Notes under the pieces: generated by a model
What the model was told of the DNA's origin: nothing
Databases searched by the model: none
Seen by the model: only the letters and a program-made list of their open reading frames with translations
DNA from: Opitutales bacterium
GTDB lineage: Bacteria > Verrucomicrobiota > Verrucomicrobiia > Opitutales > Coraliomargaritaceae
Assembly (NCBI GenBank): GCA_018607135.1
Contig: JABBCA010000018.1
Coordinates: 1 to 64,000 of the forward strand
Reading direction: 5' to 3'
DNA length: 64,000 nucleotides
Position numbers and translations under genes: made by a program
Part shown: piece by piece, positions 19,297-30,950 of the stretch
Layout of the letters: every line of letters begins with the position of its first letter
Numbering within the stretch: position 1 is the stretch's first letter

Positions 19297-20829
19297 TTAT
19301 GCAGTCGCTTCTTCGCCGCTCACTGGCAATGGTGCCGCATCATGGACCTTGATCGCGGCTTGGCCCTCGCGGCTCTTTAGGCGCTTCATTTCAAGCTTCA
19401 TGAGCAGTGAAATGATCAGTGCGACTACGAAGGCGCCGCCAAAGACATACAAGCTGTGCTGGTAGCTATGAGTCCTTTCATAGACATAGGCATTCAGCAT
19501 CGGGCCGACGATACCTGCAAGGGACCATGCAGTGAGAATAAAGCCGTGAATCGTGGGCATTTCTTTCAAGCCAAAGAGGTCGCTAATGTAGGCAGGGATA
19601 CTTGCGAAGCCACCACCGTAGCAACTTAGGATCAAGAAGGTGACTGCCATAAAGGCAACCGGGGCGCCAGTTAAGTTCGCAAGTAACGGAAAGGCTATAA
19701 TTTGAATCGCAAAGAAAGCGATGTAAGTGTTTGCGCGTCCGATAAAGTCGGAGAAGGATGCCCAAATAATACGCCCGAGGCCATTGAACAGGGAAATACC
19801 CATCACGAGTAAGCTGGCCATTTCAACCGGCAGACGCACCATTTCATAGCCCATTTTCTTTGCGGTGGAAATCACTGCGATACCACAAGCAACGTTGATG
19901 AAAAGCATGAGCCAGAGACCATAGAATGCGGGCGTGCGAATTGCTTGCATCGCGGTCATCTCGGTGGTGACTTGTGTTCCGCTGCCAGTCATTTTTGCGG
20001 CGGCAAATTGCTCTGCATAACCTTCAGGTGGAGGTGCGATGTAGAGTGCGCTTGGCACCATGATACAGAAATAGATCACACCCAAGAATAAGAAAGCGAG
20101 GGCGATCGACTGCTTGTCGTAGATCAGTGTAGTGCGATAGCCCTCGGTCGCTGCTTTCAGAGCGGCGTATTTGGCCGTCTCGGTTTGGTTTTTTCGGAAG
20201 AGTTCGGCTGCTTCGTTGCTGTTCTGTTTAAAGACTTTAAGTGCAGGTGCGGTGGCAATCATGGCTGCTGCAGTCTCTGGGGCGCTTTGTAAGAGCTGTG
20301 AGTATTCATAGCTGGAGACACTCTGACTCAAGACCACTTCGGCTTGTGCGGGCACAAACTGATCGATGAGTTTGGCACAGATGAGTCCACCAAAACCAAA
20401 GCCCATAATAGCAAGGCCCGTGGCAAGACCGCGACGGTCTGGGAACCACTTGACCAGTGTCGAGACGGGAGAAATATATCCCACTCCAAGACCGATGCCG
20501 GCAACCACACCGAAGCATAGGTAGAAGAGTGGGAGGCTTTCTAGCCAGCAGGCTGCGGCCGAGCCGATCAAACCTGCAGAGAAAAAGAATGCGGAGAGAA
20601 GGCCCCCTTTAGAAGCACCTTTCTTCTCGATAAAACGACCGAGGAATGCGGCGGAGACACCTAAGAAGAAAATGGCGATACTGAATGCCATCGACGTTTT
20701 GGTGGAGGACCAGCCAAATGTGTTTTCTAGCGGCATCTTCCACGCACTGTATGCGTAGATCGATCCGATAGAGGCGTGAATGCCGACGGCGGATGCGGCA
20801 ATGAGCCAGCGATTTTTTGTCTTATTCAT
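19297..20829 (-). CDS. OFA-family MFS transporter, probable formate/organic-acid carrier
   Basis: A 510-residue 12-span major facilitator of the oxalate/formate antiporter family. The start [21 protein letters not shown] and [20 protein letters not shown] are family signatures, and a long extra loop follows TM6. The real start is MNKTKNRW at 20829; the track adds 16 residues of intergenic repeat. Its position just downstream of pflA and pflB on the same strand suggests export or exchange of formate or pyruvate. No focA-type channel is seen, so this may replace it. Confidence 0.88.
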   Translation of the reverse strand: MNKTKNRWLIAASAVGIHASIGSIYAYSAWKMPLENTFGWSSTKTSMAFSIAIFFLGVSAAFLGRFIEKKGASKGGLLSAFFFSAGLIGSAAACWLESLPLFYLCFGVVAGIGLGVGYISPVSTLVKWFPDRRGLATGLAIMGFGFGGLICAKLIDQFVPAQAEVVLSQSVSSYEYSQLLQSAPETAAAMIATAPALKVFKQNSNEAAELFRKNQTETAKYAALKAATEGYRTTLIYDKQSIALAFLFLGVIYFCIMVPSALYIAPPPEGYAEQFAAAKMTGSGTQVTTEMTAMQAIRTPAFYGLWLMLFINVACGIAVISTAKKMGYEMVRLPVEMASLLVMGISLFNGLGRIIWASFSDFIGRANTYIAFFAIQIIAFPLLANLTGAPVAFMAVTFLILSCYGGGFASIPAYISDLFGLKEMPTIHGFILTAWSLAGIVGPMLNAYVYERTHSYQHSLYVFGGAFVVALIISLLMKLEMKRLKSREGQAAIKVHDAAPLPVSGEEATA

Positions 20830-20851
20830 TTTGGTGAAGATTCTTGAACTA

Positions 20852-20875
20852 GGAGGGACAGCCTCCGGCCTGTCC
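20852..20875. repeat. REP-like palindrome, GCCTCCG family
   Basis: GGGACAG and CTGTCC arms surround a CCTCCGGC core. A related element with the same GGAG...GCCTCCG layout is at 30399-30422. It lies in the pflA-transporter gap. Confidence 0.55.
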
Positions 20876-20928
20876 ACAATCGTGCGGTCAAGCGAGGACG
20901 TTGACCCTCCAGTTGGTTGAAAAGTTAT

Positions 20929-21723
20929 TTATGAGATCGCTTCAATTCCGTGGCGCGCGAAGATAGCCTTTGCATTATCGACTTGTGCGGCGGTTGGTGT
21001 GGGCGTGCTTCCTAATTTGTAAGGGATGCCAGAGCGTGCGTATTTATCTTCGCCCATCTTGTGGAAGGGGAGAATTTCGACGCGATCGACATTGCCGAGT
21101 GTGGCGACGAACTCAGCGAGGCCATTGATGTTGCTTTCAGCATCAGTAAGGCCTGGCACGAGCACGAAGCGAATCCATACTTTGTTACCACGGGCATCGA
21201 GGCGCTTGGCAAACTTGAGTGTTTGATCGACGCACACGCCAGTCACGTATTTGTAGGTCATCGCACTGAAGCTCTTGATGTCGAGTAGCACAAGGTCGGT
21301 GTTGTCGAGCAGCTCGTCGCTGGCCTTATGGCCTACGAATCCAGAAGTGTCTAAAGTCGTGTGGATGCCTGCTGCTTTTGCCTTTTTGAACATTGCTTCT
21401 ACGAAGTCGGGCTGCAGCAATGGCTCGCCACCGCTGATGGTGAGCCCACCTTTGCGGATGAAGCTCTTGTATTTGAGCACGTCTGTAAAAGCGTCGTCTG
21501 CGCTGGTCTCGTTACCGCAAGGTCTGCCTTGGGCATCGGGATTGTGGCAATACTGACAACGCAGCGGGCAGCCATTGAGAAAGAGCACGTAGCGGATACC
21601 TGGGCCGTCCACGGTGCCGCAGGTTTCTACGGAGTGGATGAAGCCGTTGGTTGTTGGCTTTTCGAGCTGGTTGGCGTCTGGACCTGCGGTGCAGGTCGCG
21701 GGAGCGTCTAAATTTGCGATCAT
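20929..21723 (-). CDS. pflA: Pyruvate formate-lyase activating enzyme
   Basis: A 264-residue radical SAM enzyme that installs the glycyl radical on PflB. The CxxxCxxC cluster motif is in NGCPLRCQYCHNPDAQG, and the SAM-binding ISGGEPLLQ follows. The ending KMGEDKYARSGIPYKL is typical of PflA. It lies downstream of pflB on the same strand, separated by a palindromic repeat. It should be active only without oxygen. Confidence 0.95.
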   Translation of the reverse strand: MIANLDAPATCTAGPDANQLEKPTTNGFIHSVETCGTVDGPGIRYVLFLNGCPLRCQYCHNPDAQGRPCGNETSADDAFTDVLKYKSFIRKGGLTISGGEPLLQPDFVEAMFKKAKAAGIHTTLDTSGFVGHKASDELLDNTDLVLLDIKSFSAMTYKYVTGVCVDQTLKFAKRLDARGNKVWIRFVLVPGLTDAESNINGLAEFVATLGNVDRVEILPFHKMGEDKYARSGIPYKLGSTPTPTAAQVDNAKAIFARHGIEAIS

Positions 21724-21745
21724 TGGTAAAGAAGTTAGAAGGAGG

Positions 21746-21849
21746 TGAACGTCGAACGTCCAACTTCCAACGTTGAATGTTGAATTATAGATTCAGCGCG
21801 CTGCGCTTCATTCATCATTCGATGTTGGACGTTCAGTGTTCGATGTTCT
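21746..21849. repeat. GAACGTCCAACGTT-type inverted repeat between pflB and pflA
   Basis: Left arm with GAACGTCGAACGTCCAAC and a right arm whose reverse complement carries GAACACTGAACGTCCAAC, about 45 bp apart. The perfect version of this family is at 30205-30299 and fragments occur near 27562 and 40080. It can form a long hairpin in the pflBA transcript and might set the ratio of the two products. Confidence 0.8.
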
Positions 21850-24132
21850 CTATATACTGTCGTGGAAGGTCCGAGTGATGACGTCGAGCTGTTGCTCCTT
21901 GGTCAATTTGACGAAGTTCACCGCATATCCGGAAACACGGACAGTTAGCTGTGGATACTTCTCTGGGTGTTCCATTGCATCCATGAGGGTTTCTTTTTCG
22001 AAGACGTTCACATTGATGTGGTGTCCGTCTTCGGCGAAGTATCCATCGAGGATGTTACTCAAGTTGGCCACACGGTCTGCCTCAGTCTTGCCGAGTGCTT
22101 TGGGAACAATAGAGAAGGTGTAGGAGATGCCGTCTTGCGAGTGCTCGTATGGGAGCTTTGCAACAGAGGCCATTGAGGCGACGGCACCTTTCTTATCACG
22201 TCCGTGCATGGGGTTTGCGCCCGGAGCAAAAGGTTCACCTGCTTTACGTCCGTCTGGTGTGTTTCCTGTCTTTTTACCGTAAACCACATTCGATGTGATC
22301 GTAAGGATCGATTGTGTTGGAATTGAGTTACGATAAGTCGGTTGCTTGCGGACTTTGTCCATGAAGCGTTCGACTAAATCGGTGGCGAGCGTATCGACGC
22401 GGTCGTCATTGTTGCCGAAGGCTGGGTAGTCGCCGATCACTTCGTAATCAACTGCGAGTCCGTCTTCGTTGCGGATGACCCTGACCTTCGCATGTTTGAC
22501 TGCAGAGAGGGCGTCGGCGCTTACAGAGAGACCTGCGATACCCGTTGCCATGGTGCGGAGCACGACTTTGTCGTGGAGCGCCATCATGATGTTTTCAGGG
22601 CTATACTTATCATGCATGTAGTGGATGATATTGAGGGCCTTCACATAGGTTTCGGCGAGCCAGTCCATGGTCTTGTCGAAACGAGCTAAGAGATCATCGA
22701 ACTCTAAGAAATCGCCAGTGAAGGGATCACTCGCAGGTGCGACTTGCACGCCGCTCTTTTCGTCGACTCCGCCATTGATCGCATAAAGCATTGCTTTGGC
22801 GAGATTAGCTCGGGCTCCGAAGAACTGCATTTGCTTACCGATACGCATTGCGGATACACAGCAAGCGATGCCGTAGTCGTCGCCCCAATACTTGCGCATG
22901 AGGTCGTCGTTTTCGTATTGGATCGAGCTGGTCTCGATGGAGACCTTTGCGCAGAAGTCTTTGAAGCCTTGTGGCAATGCTTCTGACCAGAGGACAGTGA
23001 GATTTGGCTCAGGAGCGGGTCCGAGATTGTAGAGTGTTTGAAGGACACGGAAGCTGGATTTTGTAACCAGTGTGCGACCGTCTTCACCCATACCACCAAT
23101 GCTTTCGGTGACCCATGTTGGGTCGCCAGAGAAGAGTTCGTCATAGTCGGTGGTGCGGATGAAACGCACGATACGCATCTTCATGACGAGGTGGTCGATG
23201 ATCTCTTGGATCTCTTCTTCATTGATGGTGCCTTCCGCGACATCGCGCTCGAAGTATGCATCGAAGAAGGTCGCAGTGCGCCCGAAAGACATCGCCGCAC
23301 CATTTTGATCCTTTACCGCACCGAGGTATCCGAAGTAAGTCCATTGCACGGCTTCACGCCCATTTTGTGCTGGAAGTGAGATGTCGATACCATATGCCGC
23401 GGCCATGGTCTTGAGATCTACCAGCGCTTTGATTTGCTCCTGCACTTCTTCGCGGTCACGCACCCAATCTTCATTGAAGGCTTCGTTGGCGGTGTCTTTG
23501 ATTTGTTGCTTTTTATCGGCGATGAGCTGGTCGACACCATAGAGTGCCACACGACGATAGTCACCGATGATGCGACCGCGGCCGTAACCGTCTGGAAGTC
23601 CAGTCACGATGCCAGCGCTACGTGCTTTACGAATGTCATCTGTGTAACACGCAAAGACGCCGTCGTTGTGAGTTTTACGATGGTCCTTAAAGATATTGAG
23701 TGTATCTGGGTCCATGTCGCGACCGTGTGCTTGCAGGGCCTTTTGAGCGATGCGATAGCCGCCGTAGGGAAGCATTGCGCGCTTGAGTGGTTTGTCGGTT
23801 TGCACCCCAACGATCGTTTCTAGGTCCTTGTTGATGTAACCGGCACCGTGAGAGGCGACTTTACCGACGACCTTGGTGTCTGCGTCGAGCACGCCACCCG
23901 CTGCAAGTTCTTGCGCGAGGAGCACTTTAAGTTCGTCCCAGAGTTGGTGGGTCTTGGCGCTTGGGCCTTTTAAAAATGCGTAGTCACCCGTATATGGAGT
24001 GTAATTACTTTGGATAAAATCGCGGACGTCGATGGTGTTTTGCCATACGCCTTTCGCGAAGTTACGCCATGCATTTTGAGGTGCAGGATTTGCATCGGTT
24101 ACTGATGTGGTAGTTGTGTGTGTGGTTGCCAT
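21850..24132 (-). CDS. pflB: Pyruvate formate-lyase (formate C-acetyltransferase)
   Basis: A 760-residue glycyl radical enzyme converting pyruvate and CoA to acetyl-CoA and formate. The catalytic cysteine pair is in [13 protein letters not shown] and the radical glycine in [13 protein letters not shown] near the C-terminus; both are intact. Length is normal for PflB. It heads a pflB-pflA-transporter unit and shows that the organism can ferment. About 240 bp upstream are free for a promoter shared with the divergent CDF gene; I could not identify an FNR site there. Confidence 0.97.
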   Translation of the reverse strand: MATTHTTTTSVTDANPAPQNAWRNFAKGVWQNTIDVRDFIQSNYTPYTGDYAFLKGPSAKTHQLWDELKVLLAQELAAGGVLDADTKVVGKVASHGAGYINKDLETIVGVQTDKPLKRAMLPYGGYRIAQKALQAHGRDMDPDTLNIFKDHRKTHNDGVFACYTDDIRKARSAGIVTGLPDGYGRGRIIGDYRRVALYGVDQLIADKKQQIKDTANEAFNEDWVRDREEVQEQIKALVDLKTMAAAYGIDISLPAQNGREAVQWTYFGYLGAVKDQNGAAMSFGRTATFFDAYFERDVAEGTINEEEIQEIIDHLVMKMRIVRFIRTTDYDELFSGDPTWVTESIGGMGEDGRTLVTKSSFRVLQTLYNLGPAPEPNLTVLWSEALPQGFKDFCAKVSIETSSIQYENDDLMRKYWGDDYGIACCVSAMRIGKQMQFFGARANLAKAMLYAINGGVDEKSGVQVAPASDPFTGDFLEFDDLLARFDKTMDWLAETYVKALNIIHYMHDKYSPENIMMALHDKVVLRTMATGIAGLSVSADALSAVKHAKVRVIRNEDGLAVDYEVIGDYPAFGNNDDRVDTLATDLVERFMDKVRKQPTYRNSIPTQSILTITSNVVYGKKTGNTPDGRKAGEPFAPGANPMHGRDKKGAVASMASVAKLPYEHSQDGISYTFSIVPKALGKTEADRVANLSNILDGYFAEDGHHINVNVFEKETLMDAMEHPEKYPQLTVRVSGYAVNFVKLTKEQQLDVITRTFHDSI

Positions 24133-24370
24133 AATGGTATTTATTTTCTGCTTTAGTTCAAAGAGGTGAGTCCTATTTGTGTGTATGAAAGTGTTAAATC
24201 ACTAAAAGATCAACTAATCCAGATGTAACATGAGTTTAGCATTACTAATAAGAAAGGAGGGTCTTCTGATTAGATTTACTTATATATGCTTAACGAACTA
24301 TAAGCTAATTATTTTTAACTTGTAGAGAAATAACGCGACAAACCTAGGCTTTCACTTTAGCGATACAGAC

Positions 24371-25297
24371 ATGGCATTGCATACGGACGGCACACGAATC
24401 ACTTGGATCGGACTCTCGATCAATTTGTTGCTGGGTGTGGTTAAGACCTTTAGCGGCTGGTCGCTTGGATCGAAGGCCCTGATTGCGGATGGAATGCACA
24501 GCCTGTTGGATTTATTGACCGACATCGCAGTGCTGCTTGGGCTATCCATGGCGCGTGTGCCCGAAGACGAGGGGCATCATTTTGGGCATCACAAATTTGC
24601 AAGTCTTGCCAAGTTCTTTGTGGGGGCGTTTTTGTTGGTCTTTGCTGGGGGATTGGTGGTTTCGGCGATCTTCGATTTTCACGCTGGCGTGGATGCACCC
24701 GATGCAGGCTGGGCTGCGGTTGTGGCCGTGGTTTCGCTGATTATTAAAGAAGCCCTGTTTTGGTGGACGCGAAGTGTTGCGAAGCAACTGAACTCTGATC
24801 TCTTGATGGCGAACGCCTGGCATCACCGCACAGATAGTATTTCATCGCTTGGAGTGGCTATGGCACTGATCGGTGTCTGGTTGGGAGGGGAGACTTGGGC
24901 CTTTCTAGATGCGGCGGTGACCTTAGTGCTCGGTTGTTATTTGTTTTTTGAGGCCTTCAAGATTTTTCGCCGTGCCTGTGCCGATTTACTCGATGCAGCT
25001 CCCGAACAAGAGATCGTCGAAGACTTTAGGGAGCATATTTTAGCGACTCCTGGTGCAATTGCGTATCACGATTTTCGGGTGCGCCGAGTGGGGGATGTAT
25101 TTGAAGTGGATTTACATTTGCAGGTCGACCCAGAGTTGACGGTTGAGAAAGGTCACGAGATCGCCAGAGACGTGAAACTCTGCCTACAGCAGATTCATCC
25201 TGAGGTGGCAAAGGTGCTTGTGCATGTGGAACCTGCGAACAAAGAGCATATTATAGAACGAGGGATATCCGACTTGGAAATTAATAGCGAACCATAG
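24371..25297 (+). CDS. Cation diffusion facilitator family metal transporter
   Basis: A 308-residue CDF exporter with six predicted spans. The metal sites are visible as ALIADGMHSLLDLLTD in TM2 (HxxxD) and NAWHHRTDSISS in TM5, which suggests Zn2+ or Fe2+/Mn2+ transport driven by protons. A His-rich loop GHHFGHHK follows TM2. The C-terminal cytoplasmic domain (about 210-300) has the usual fold and includes YHDFRVRRVGDVFEVDLHLQ. Divergent from pflB. Confidence 0.9.
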   Translation: MALHTDGTRITWIGLSINLLLGVVKTFSGWSLGSKALIADGMHSLLDLLTDIAVLLGLSMARVPEDEGHHFGHHKFASLAKFFVGAFLLVFAGGLVVSAIFDFHAGVDAPDAGWAAVVAVVSLIIKEALFWWTRSVAKQLNSDLLMANAWHHRTDSISSLGVAMALIGVWLGGETWAFLDAAVTLVLGCYLFFEAFKIFRRACADLLDAAPEQEIVEDFREHILATPGAIAYHDFRVRRVGDVFEVDLHLQVDPELTVEKGHEIARDVKLCLQQIHPEVAKVLVHVEPANKEHIIERGISDLEINSEP

Positions 25298-25411
25298 CGT
25301 AGCGATGGAAGCTCTAAACAGCTGTGTGATTTTAGATAAGTGCAATAATTTTGTAAGTTTGCATCGCCACGGCGTAAAAAAGCCTTTTACCCTGCGGCTG
25401 TCTTTTCACCT

Positions 25412-27325
<1,914 letters not shown>

Positions 27326-27338
27326 AGTGGCTAGCTTT

Positions 27339-27411
27339 GTAGGGGCGCGACTTGACGCGCCCGCATTTGAAGGCCTAACCACTTGACGGGCGCGTCGAGT
27401 CGCGCCCCTAC
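27339..27411. repeat. Large intergenic inverted repeat in copy A
   Basis: Arms GTAGGGGCGCGAC...GCGCCCG (27339-27363) and its near-perfect complement (27387-27411) with a 23-bp spacer, directly after the purF stop. Likely a REP/MITE-type hairpin that also acts as a bidirectional transcript end. Confidence 0.85.
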
Positions 27412-27619
27412 ATTGAATATCGAGGGCGCGTCTTCGTCGCTTTTTGGTTTTTAATTATCGGCAATGGTTCAGTGGTTGCGACGGTATGTCCACCGAAGCT
27501 TTTGCGGAGGTGGAAGCGCAAGCCTCCAGGGTTTATTTTATGCCCATTCATCATTCGACCTTGGACGTTCACCTGTTCCAAGGGCATTTCGCGAGCATGA
27601 GCCCCATGCCGCAGGTATC

Positions 27620-27994
27620 TATCCAATACCTGGTGGATTCTCTACCCTGAATCAAGCGTTCATCAATTATTACGAGAATAAAGACGGCCGAGCTTATTAA
27701 AGTGGCTAGCTTTGTAGGGGCGCGACTTGACGCGCCCGCATTTGAAGGCCTAACCACTTGACGGGCGCGTCGAGTCGCGCCCCTACATTGAATATCGAGG
27801 GCGCGTCTTCGTCGCTTTTTGGTTTTTAATTATCGGCAATGGTTCAGTGGTTGCGACGGTATGTCCACCGAAGCTTTTGCGGAGGTGGAAGCGCAAGCCT
27901 CCAGGGTTTATTTTATGCCCATTCATCATTCGACCTTGGACGTTCACCTGTTCCAAGGGCATTTCGCGAGTATGAGCCTCATGCCGCAGGTATC
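27620..27994. repeat. Tandem duplication, copy B (375 bp)
   Basis: Repeats copy A head to tail at exactly 375 bp offset. It carries a ghost of the purF C-terminus (NQAFINYYENKDGRAY) and supplies the true end of the intact rhodanese gene. The hairpin is repeated at 27714-27786. Confidence 0.93.
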
Positions 27995-28459
27995 GGTTAC
28001 ACCGGCAAATACCAATCCAGCGCCGACGAATGCAGGGAGGCCAAAGAAGCCGCTGTGGACGTAGAGGCCAAGTAAGGTGCCGATGAAAACCAGTGATCCT
28101 GCCGCAATACGGACTTGGCGTTCAATTGAGATGGCGCCTTGGCCACGCGTAACCGGCACATTGACTTCGATTGCCGCCACCGTGCCACCGTCGACCACGT
28201 AGGTGGCACGGTGGCCGGCTGCGACGAGCTTGTGTGCCGCCATACTGGCGCGTTTGCCACTCTGACAAAGAATGTAAACAGGCTTGTCACTGCCATTTTC
28301 TTGGCAAAATGACTCCGCATCGAAGCTGTCGAGCGGATGGAGCTCTGCGCCGTTGACATGCACCGATTTAAACTCGGCTGGTGTGCGGACGTCGATCAGG
28401 TGTGCGCCTTCATCGAGTAGCTTTGGCAGTTTACTGGGAGTGATGGTTTCGTAGCTCAT
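27944..28459 (-). CDS. Rhodanese-like protein with C-terminal membrane hairpin (YgaP type)
   Basis: A 171-residue protein with a rhodanese domain (about 1-110) whose active loop is LCQSGKRASM with catalytic Cys, followed by a DUF2892-like two-span membrane region (LVFIGTLLGLYVHSGFFGLPAFVGAGLVF) ending in the family DTCGM...LAKCPWNR. It probably handles sulfane sulfur at the inner membrane. The last 17 codons lie in copy B of the tandem duplication. Its upstream leader is a heptamer microsatellite in place of a normal ribosome site. Confidence 0.9.
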   Translation of the reverse strand: MSYETITPSKLPKLLDEGAHLIDVRTPAEFKSVHVNGAELHPLDSFDAESFCQENGSDKPVYILCQSGKRASMAAHKLVAAGHRATYVVDGGTVAAIEVNVPVTRGQGAISIERQVRIAAGSLVFIGTLLGLYVHSGFFGLPAFVGAGLVFAGVTDTCGMRLILAKCPWNR

Positions 28460-28460
28460 G

Positions 28461-28500
28461 GTGAGAGGTGAGAGGTGAGAGGTGAAAGGTGAGAGGTGAG
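28461..28500. repeat. Heptamer microsatellite GTGAGAG before the rhodanese gene
   Basis: Five full 7-bp units plus a partial one, with one unit altered to GTGAAAG. It begins 1 bp from the rhodanese start codon, so it occupies the whole ribosome-binding region. Confidence 0.9.
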
Positions 28501-28652
28501 GTGGCTTTCGAGTATAGCCTGTATTCTGAATCCTAATTTCTCCTTAAAGCTATTTCAGTTGAAAAAGAATTCAAGACTTGGCGCGCATTCATCAGCCGCT
28601 TTAATGCTGCACTTCACTTTCTCGAATTTCTAACTTCTCGCTTCTATAAATT

Positions 28653-30203
28653 ATGCAAAGAACCGCACTGCTCTCCGTCAGCGACAAATCAGGCCTCGTG
28701 CCATTTGCCAAGGCGCTCGTTGAAAACTATGATTATCGTCTCCTTTCTACAGGCGGCACTGCTAAGCTTTTAGAAAAAGAGGGCATTCCTGTCACTGAAG
28801 TGAGCGACTACACTGGGTTTCCTGAAATGATGGAAGGCCGTGTGAAGACCTTGCACCCAAAAATCCACGGCGGTCTGTTGGCACGCCGCGACAAAGCGGA
28901 CCACATGGCAGCAGCTTCTGAGCACGGTATCGATATGATCGACCTCGTTGTGGTGAATCTTTACCCATTCGAGGAAACCGTGGCCAAGCCTGACGTGACC
29001 TTTGAGCTGGCGATTGAAAATATCGATATCGGCGGCCCTTCCATGCTCCGTTCTGCGGCAAAGAATCATGCGTCCGTTTCCGTTGTCGTCGATGCCGCTG
29101 ATTACGATCGTGTGCTCGCTGCGATGGACGACGAGGCCGCACTGACAAAGCTACGCCGTGAGCTCGCGCTCAAAGTATTTCAGCGCACCTCTGCATACGA
29201 TGGTGCGATCTCTAAATACCTAGAAGGTCAACTCAGTGATGAGCCAGACCTAGGCGAACTTTCTGGTATCCCATCTAAGTTGGAGATTCAACTTCCACAA
29301 GTGCAGAGCCTTCGCTACGGTGAGAATCCACACCAAAAGGCCGCGCTCTATGGCAGCTTTTTTGAGTGCTTCAATCAACTCCAAGGTAAGGAGCTTAGCT
29401 TCAACAATATCATCGATATCACTGCGGCCACTTATTTGATCGGTGAGTTTCAGAAGCCAACCGTTGCGATCCTCAAGCACACCAACCCTTGCGGTGTGGC
29501 GTCTGCTGAGACTCTTGTCGAAGCCTGGGAGCAAGCATTTGAAACCGACAAGCAAGCACCGTTCGGTGGCATCATCGTGGTCAATCAAACCATGGATGCC
29601 GACCTTGCCGCAATCATCAGTAAGATTTTCTGCGAAGTGATCATTGCACCCGACTTCACTGCAGCGGCGCGTGAGATCTTTGCGAAGAAAAAAAATCTCC
29701 GCTTGATGACAGTGAAGGGCACACTTCCAGCCGATTCCCTCCAAGAAATTCGCTCTGTTGTGGGTGGTGTTTTGATGCAAGACCGCGACACCATGCCAGA
29801 CCGCCCAAGCGACTGGAAGATCGTCTCCAAGCGTCAGCCAACCGCTGAAGAAATGCGTGCCATGATCTTCGGATGGAATGTGGTGAAACACGTGAAGTCC
29901 AATGCGATCGTTTACGCAGGTTGCGAACGCACACTCGGTGTCGGTGCAGGGCAAATGTCGCGTGTCGATAGCTCCAAGATTGCGGTTTGGAAAGCAGGCG
30001 AAGCAGGTCTTGGTCTTGAAGGCTCGGTAGTCGCTTCCGATGCATTCTTTCCATTTGCAGACGGTCTCATTGCCGCCGCTGAAGCCGGTGCCAAAGCCGC
30101 GATTCAGCCCGGTGGTTCCGTCCGCGACGATGAAGTCATCGCTGCAGCCGACGAGCGCGACATGGTCATGGTCTTTACTGGCAAGCGCCACTTCAAGCAC
30201 TAG
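28653..30203 (+). CDS. purH: Bifunctional AICAR transformylase/IMP cyclohydrolase
   Basis: A 516-residue enzyme for the last two steps of IMP synthesis. The N-terminal cyclohydrolase part has [22 protein letters not shown] and [17 protein letters not shown]; the transformylase part has [27 protein letters not shown] and a C-terminal [25 protein letters not shown]. Full length. It is followed by a perfect long hairpin and then a terminator. Not contiguous with purF but the two probably reflect an old purine grouping. Confidence 0.96.
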   Translation: MQRTALLSVSDKSGLVPFAKALVENYDYRLLSTGGTAKLLEKEGIPVTEVSDYTGFPEMMEGRVKTLHPKIHGGLLARRDKADHMAAASEHGIDMIDLVVVNLYPFEETVAKPDVTFELAIENIDIGGPSMLRSAAKNHASVSVVVDAADYDRVLAAMDDEAALTKLRRELALKVFQRTSAYDGAISKYLEGQLSDEPDLGELSGIPSKLEIQLPQVQSLRYGENPHQKAALYGSFFECFNQLQGKELSFNNIIDITAATYLIGEFQKPTVAILKHTNPCGVASAETLVEAWEQAFETDKQAPFGGIIVVNQTMDADLAAIISKIFCEVIIAPDFTAAAREIFAKKKNLRLMTVKGTLPADSLQEIRSVVGGVLMQDRDTMPDRPSDWKIVSKRQPTAEEMRAMIFGWNVVKHVKSNAIVYAGCERTLGVGAGQMSRVDSSKIAVWKAGEAGLGLEGSVVASDAFFPFADGLIAAAEAGAKAAIQPGGSVRDDEVIAAADERDMVMVFTGKRHFKH

Positions 30204-30204
30204 A

Positions 30205-30299
30205 GAACTTCGAACGTCCAACGTCGAACGTCCAACGTTGAACTTAGAATAAGTTTATTGATTCAAAATTGGACGTTCGACGTTGGACGTTCGAAGTTC
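30205..30299. repeat. Perfect 31-bp inverted repeat after purH
   Basis: Arms 30205-30235 (starting GAACTTCGAACGTCCAACGT) and 30269-30299 are exact reverse complements, with a 33-bp loop. Same family as 21746-21849. It lies 1 bp after the purH stop and before the true terminator. Confidence 0.93.
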
Positions 30300-30311
30300 C
30301 CATATTTATCA

Positions 30312-30342
30312 AAAGGCTGAGCAGTAATGCTCGGCCTTTTTT
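30312..30342 (+). terminator. Terminator of purH
   Basis: Stem AAGGCTGAGCA/TGCTCGGCCTT with a GTAA loop followed by six T residues in total. Confidence 0.9.
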
Positions 30343-30398
30343 GTAAGTCAGCTCCTGTCTGACTGTTGCGCCGTAGACTATGCTAAGAATTCTAAAAT

Positions 30399-30422
30399 GG
30401 GAGCGTCGGCCTCCGTGCCGAC
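30399..30422. repeat. REP-like palindrome, GCCTCCG family (second copy)
   Basis: GTCGGC and GCCGAC arms around CTCCGT, preceded by GGGAGC as in the copy at 20852. Confidence 0.55.
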
Positions 30423-30563
30423 ATCGTTACGGGCGGTGCATTCTCTACCTCGCAATTAGGAAATGAATTTAAATAGGAACGCAAGAAGACAGGAATGAAT
30501 GCTCTCCAACTCTGGATACATGCCTTGATGTAGCAATGGCGCTCTGCCGCCGTATCTGTTTAG

Positions 30564-30596
30564 ACAAAAGAAAAGCCCCACCGAGGTGGGGCTTTA
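30564..30596 (-). terminator. Orphan minus-strand terminator
   Basis: Stem AAAGCCCCACC/GGTGGGGCTTT with a two-base loop; on the minus strand it runs into TTTCTTTTG. The nearest upstream gene on that strand is the coiled-coil protein ending at 30951, which would give a 350-nt 3' region. Confidence 0.8.
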
Positions 30597-30698
30597 ATAA
30601 AACGCTTTCTTACGCCGACGTGTCTGCATGGCAGGCAGTGGTCTGAGGCTCGCGTTACTAACTTTGTTTCGTATGAAGCAATTATTGCTACCCGCGTA

Positions 30699-30731
30699 GT
30701 TTCAATCCGCGCGCGCCGTGAAGGGGCAAAT
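30699..30731. repeat. Solitary type I-C-like CRISPR repeat, degenerate
   Basis: The stretch begins GTTTCAATCCGCGCGCG and continues CCGTGAAGGGGC, which resembles type I-C repeats (GTTTCAATCC...GTGAAGG...). Only one unit is present, with no second clear repeat 60-70 bp to either side and no cas gene in the window. Probably a relic or a chance match. Confidence 0.3.
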
Positions 30732-30950
30732 GTTACTTTGAGATTTAATTTAGTAGAGCTAATTGGAGGTTTAACCAATATTAACTGTGGTTAGTGGTCT
30801 GGTGATGAAATCGCCAATCTGCCTGTCCAAGAATTCGGCGGTATGCGGTGGAGATGGTGAAGCAATTTAGGCACAGCTAAGCGCCTGGGCGCGAGGCGAG
30901 CTCGCACACTACCCGCGCGATTCTGAGCGCTCTGATGAATTCACGGAGTG

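Larger units (their letters stand above)
30343..30950. other. Non-coding gap with repeats and a CRISPR-like repeat
   Basis: About 600 bp without a convincing gene. It holds a GCCTCCG-type palindrome (30399-30422), a minus-strand terminator (30564-30596) and a single sequence resembling a type I-C CRISPR repeat (30699-30731). The 72-residue minus ORF that spans the terminator is not credible. Confidence 0.6.

Noticed and set aside
22704-23144. 146-residue antisense ORF in pflB
   Set aside because: Shadow of pflB caused by biased codon use.
24133-24370. FNR box before pflB
   Set aside because: TTGAT occurs on the minus strand but the matching ATCAA half is absent at the right spacing.
27464-28075. 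Several 60-78-residue ORFs on both strands downstream of purF
   Set aside because: They arise from the 375-bp duplication; their conserved-looking ends are ghosts of purF and rhodanese C-termini.
29250-30221. 323-residue antisense ORF opposite purH
   Set aside because: purH is unmistakable on the other strand; the antisense frame has no recognisable domain.
30560-30778. 72-residue minus ORF
   Set aside because: Runs through a rho-independent terminator and the CRISPR-like repeat; composition not protein-like.
30600-30800. A CRISPR array
   Set aside because: Only one repeat-like unit; no regular second unit or cas gene.
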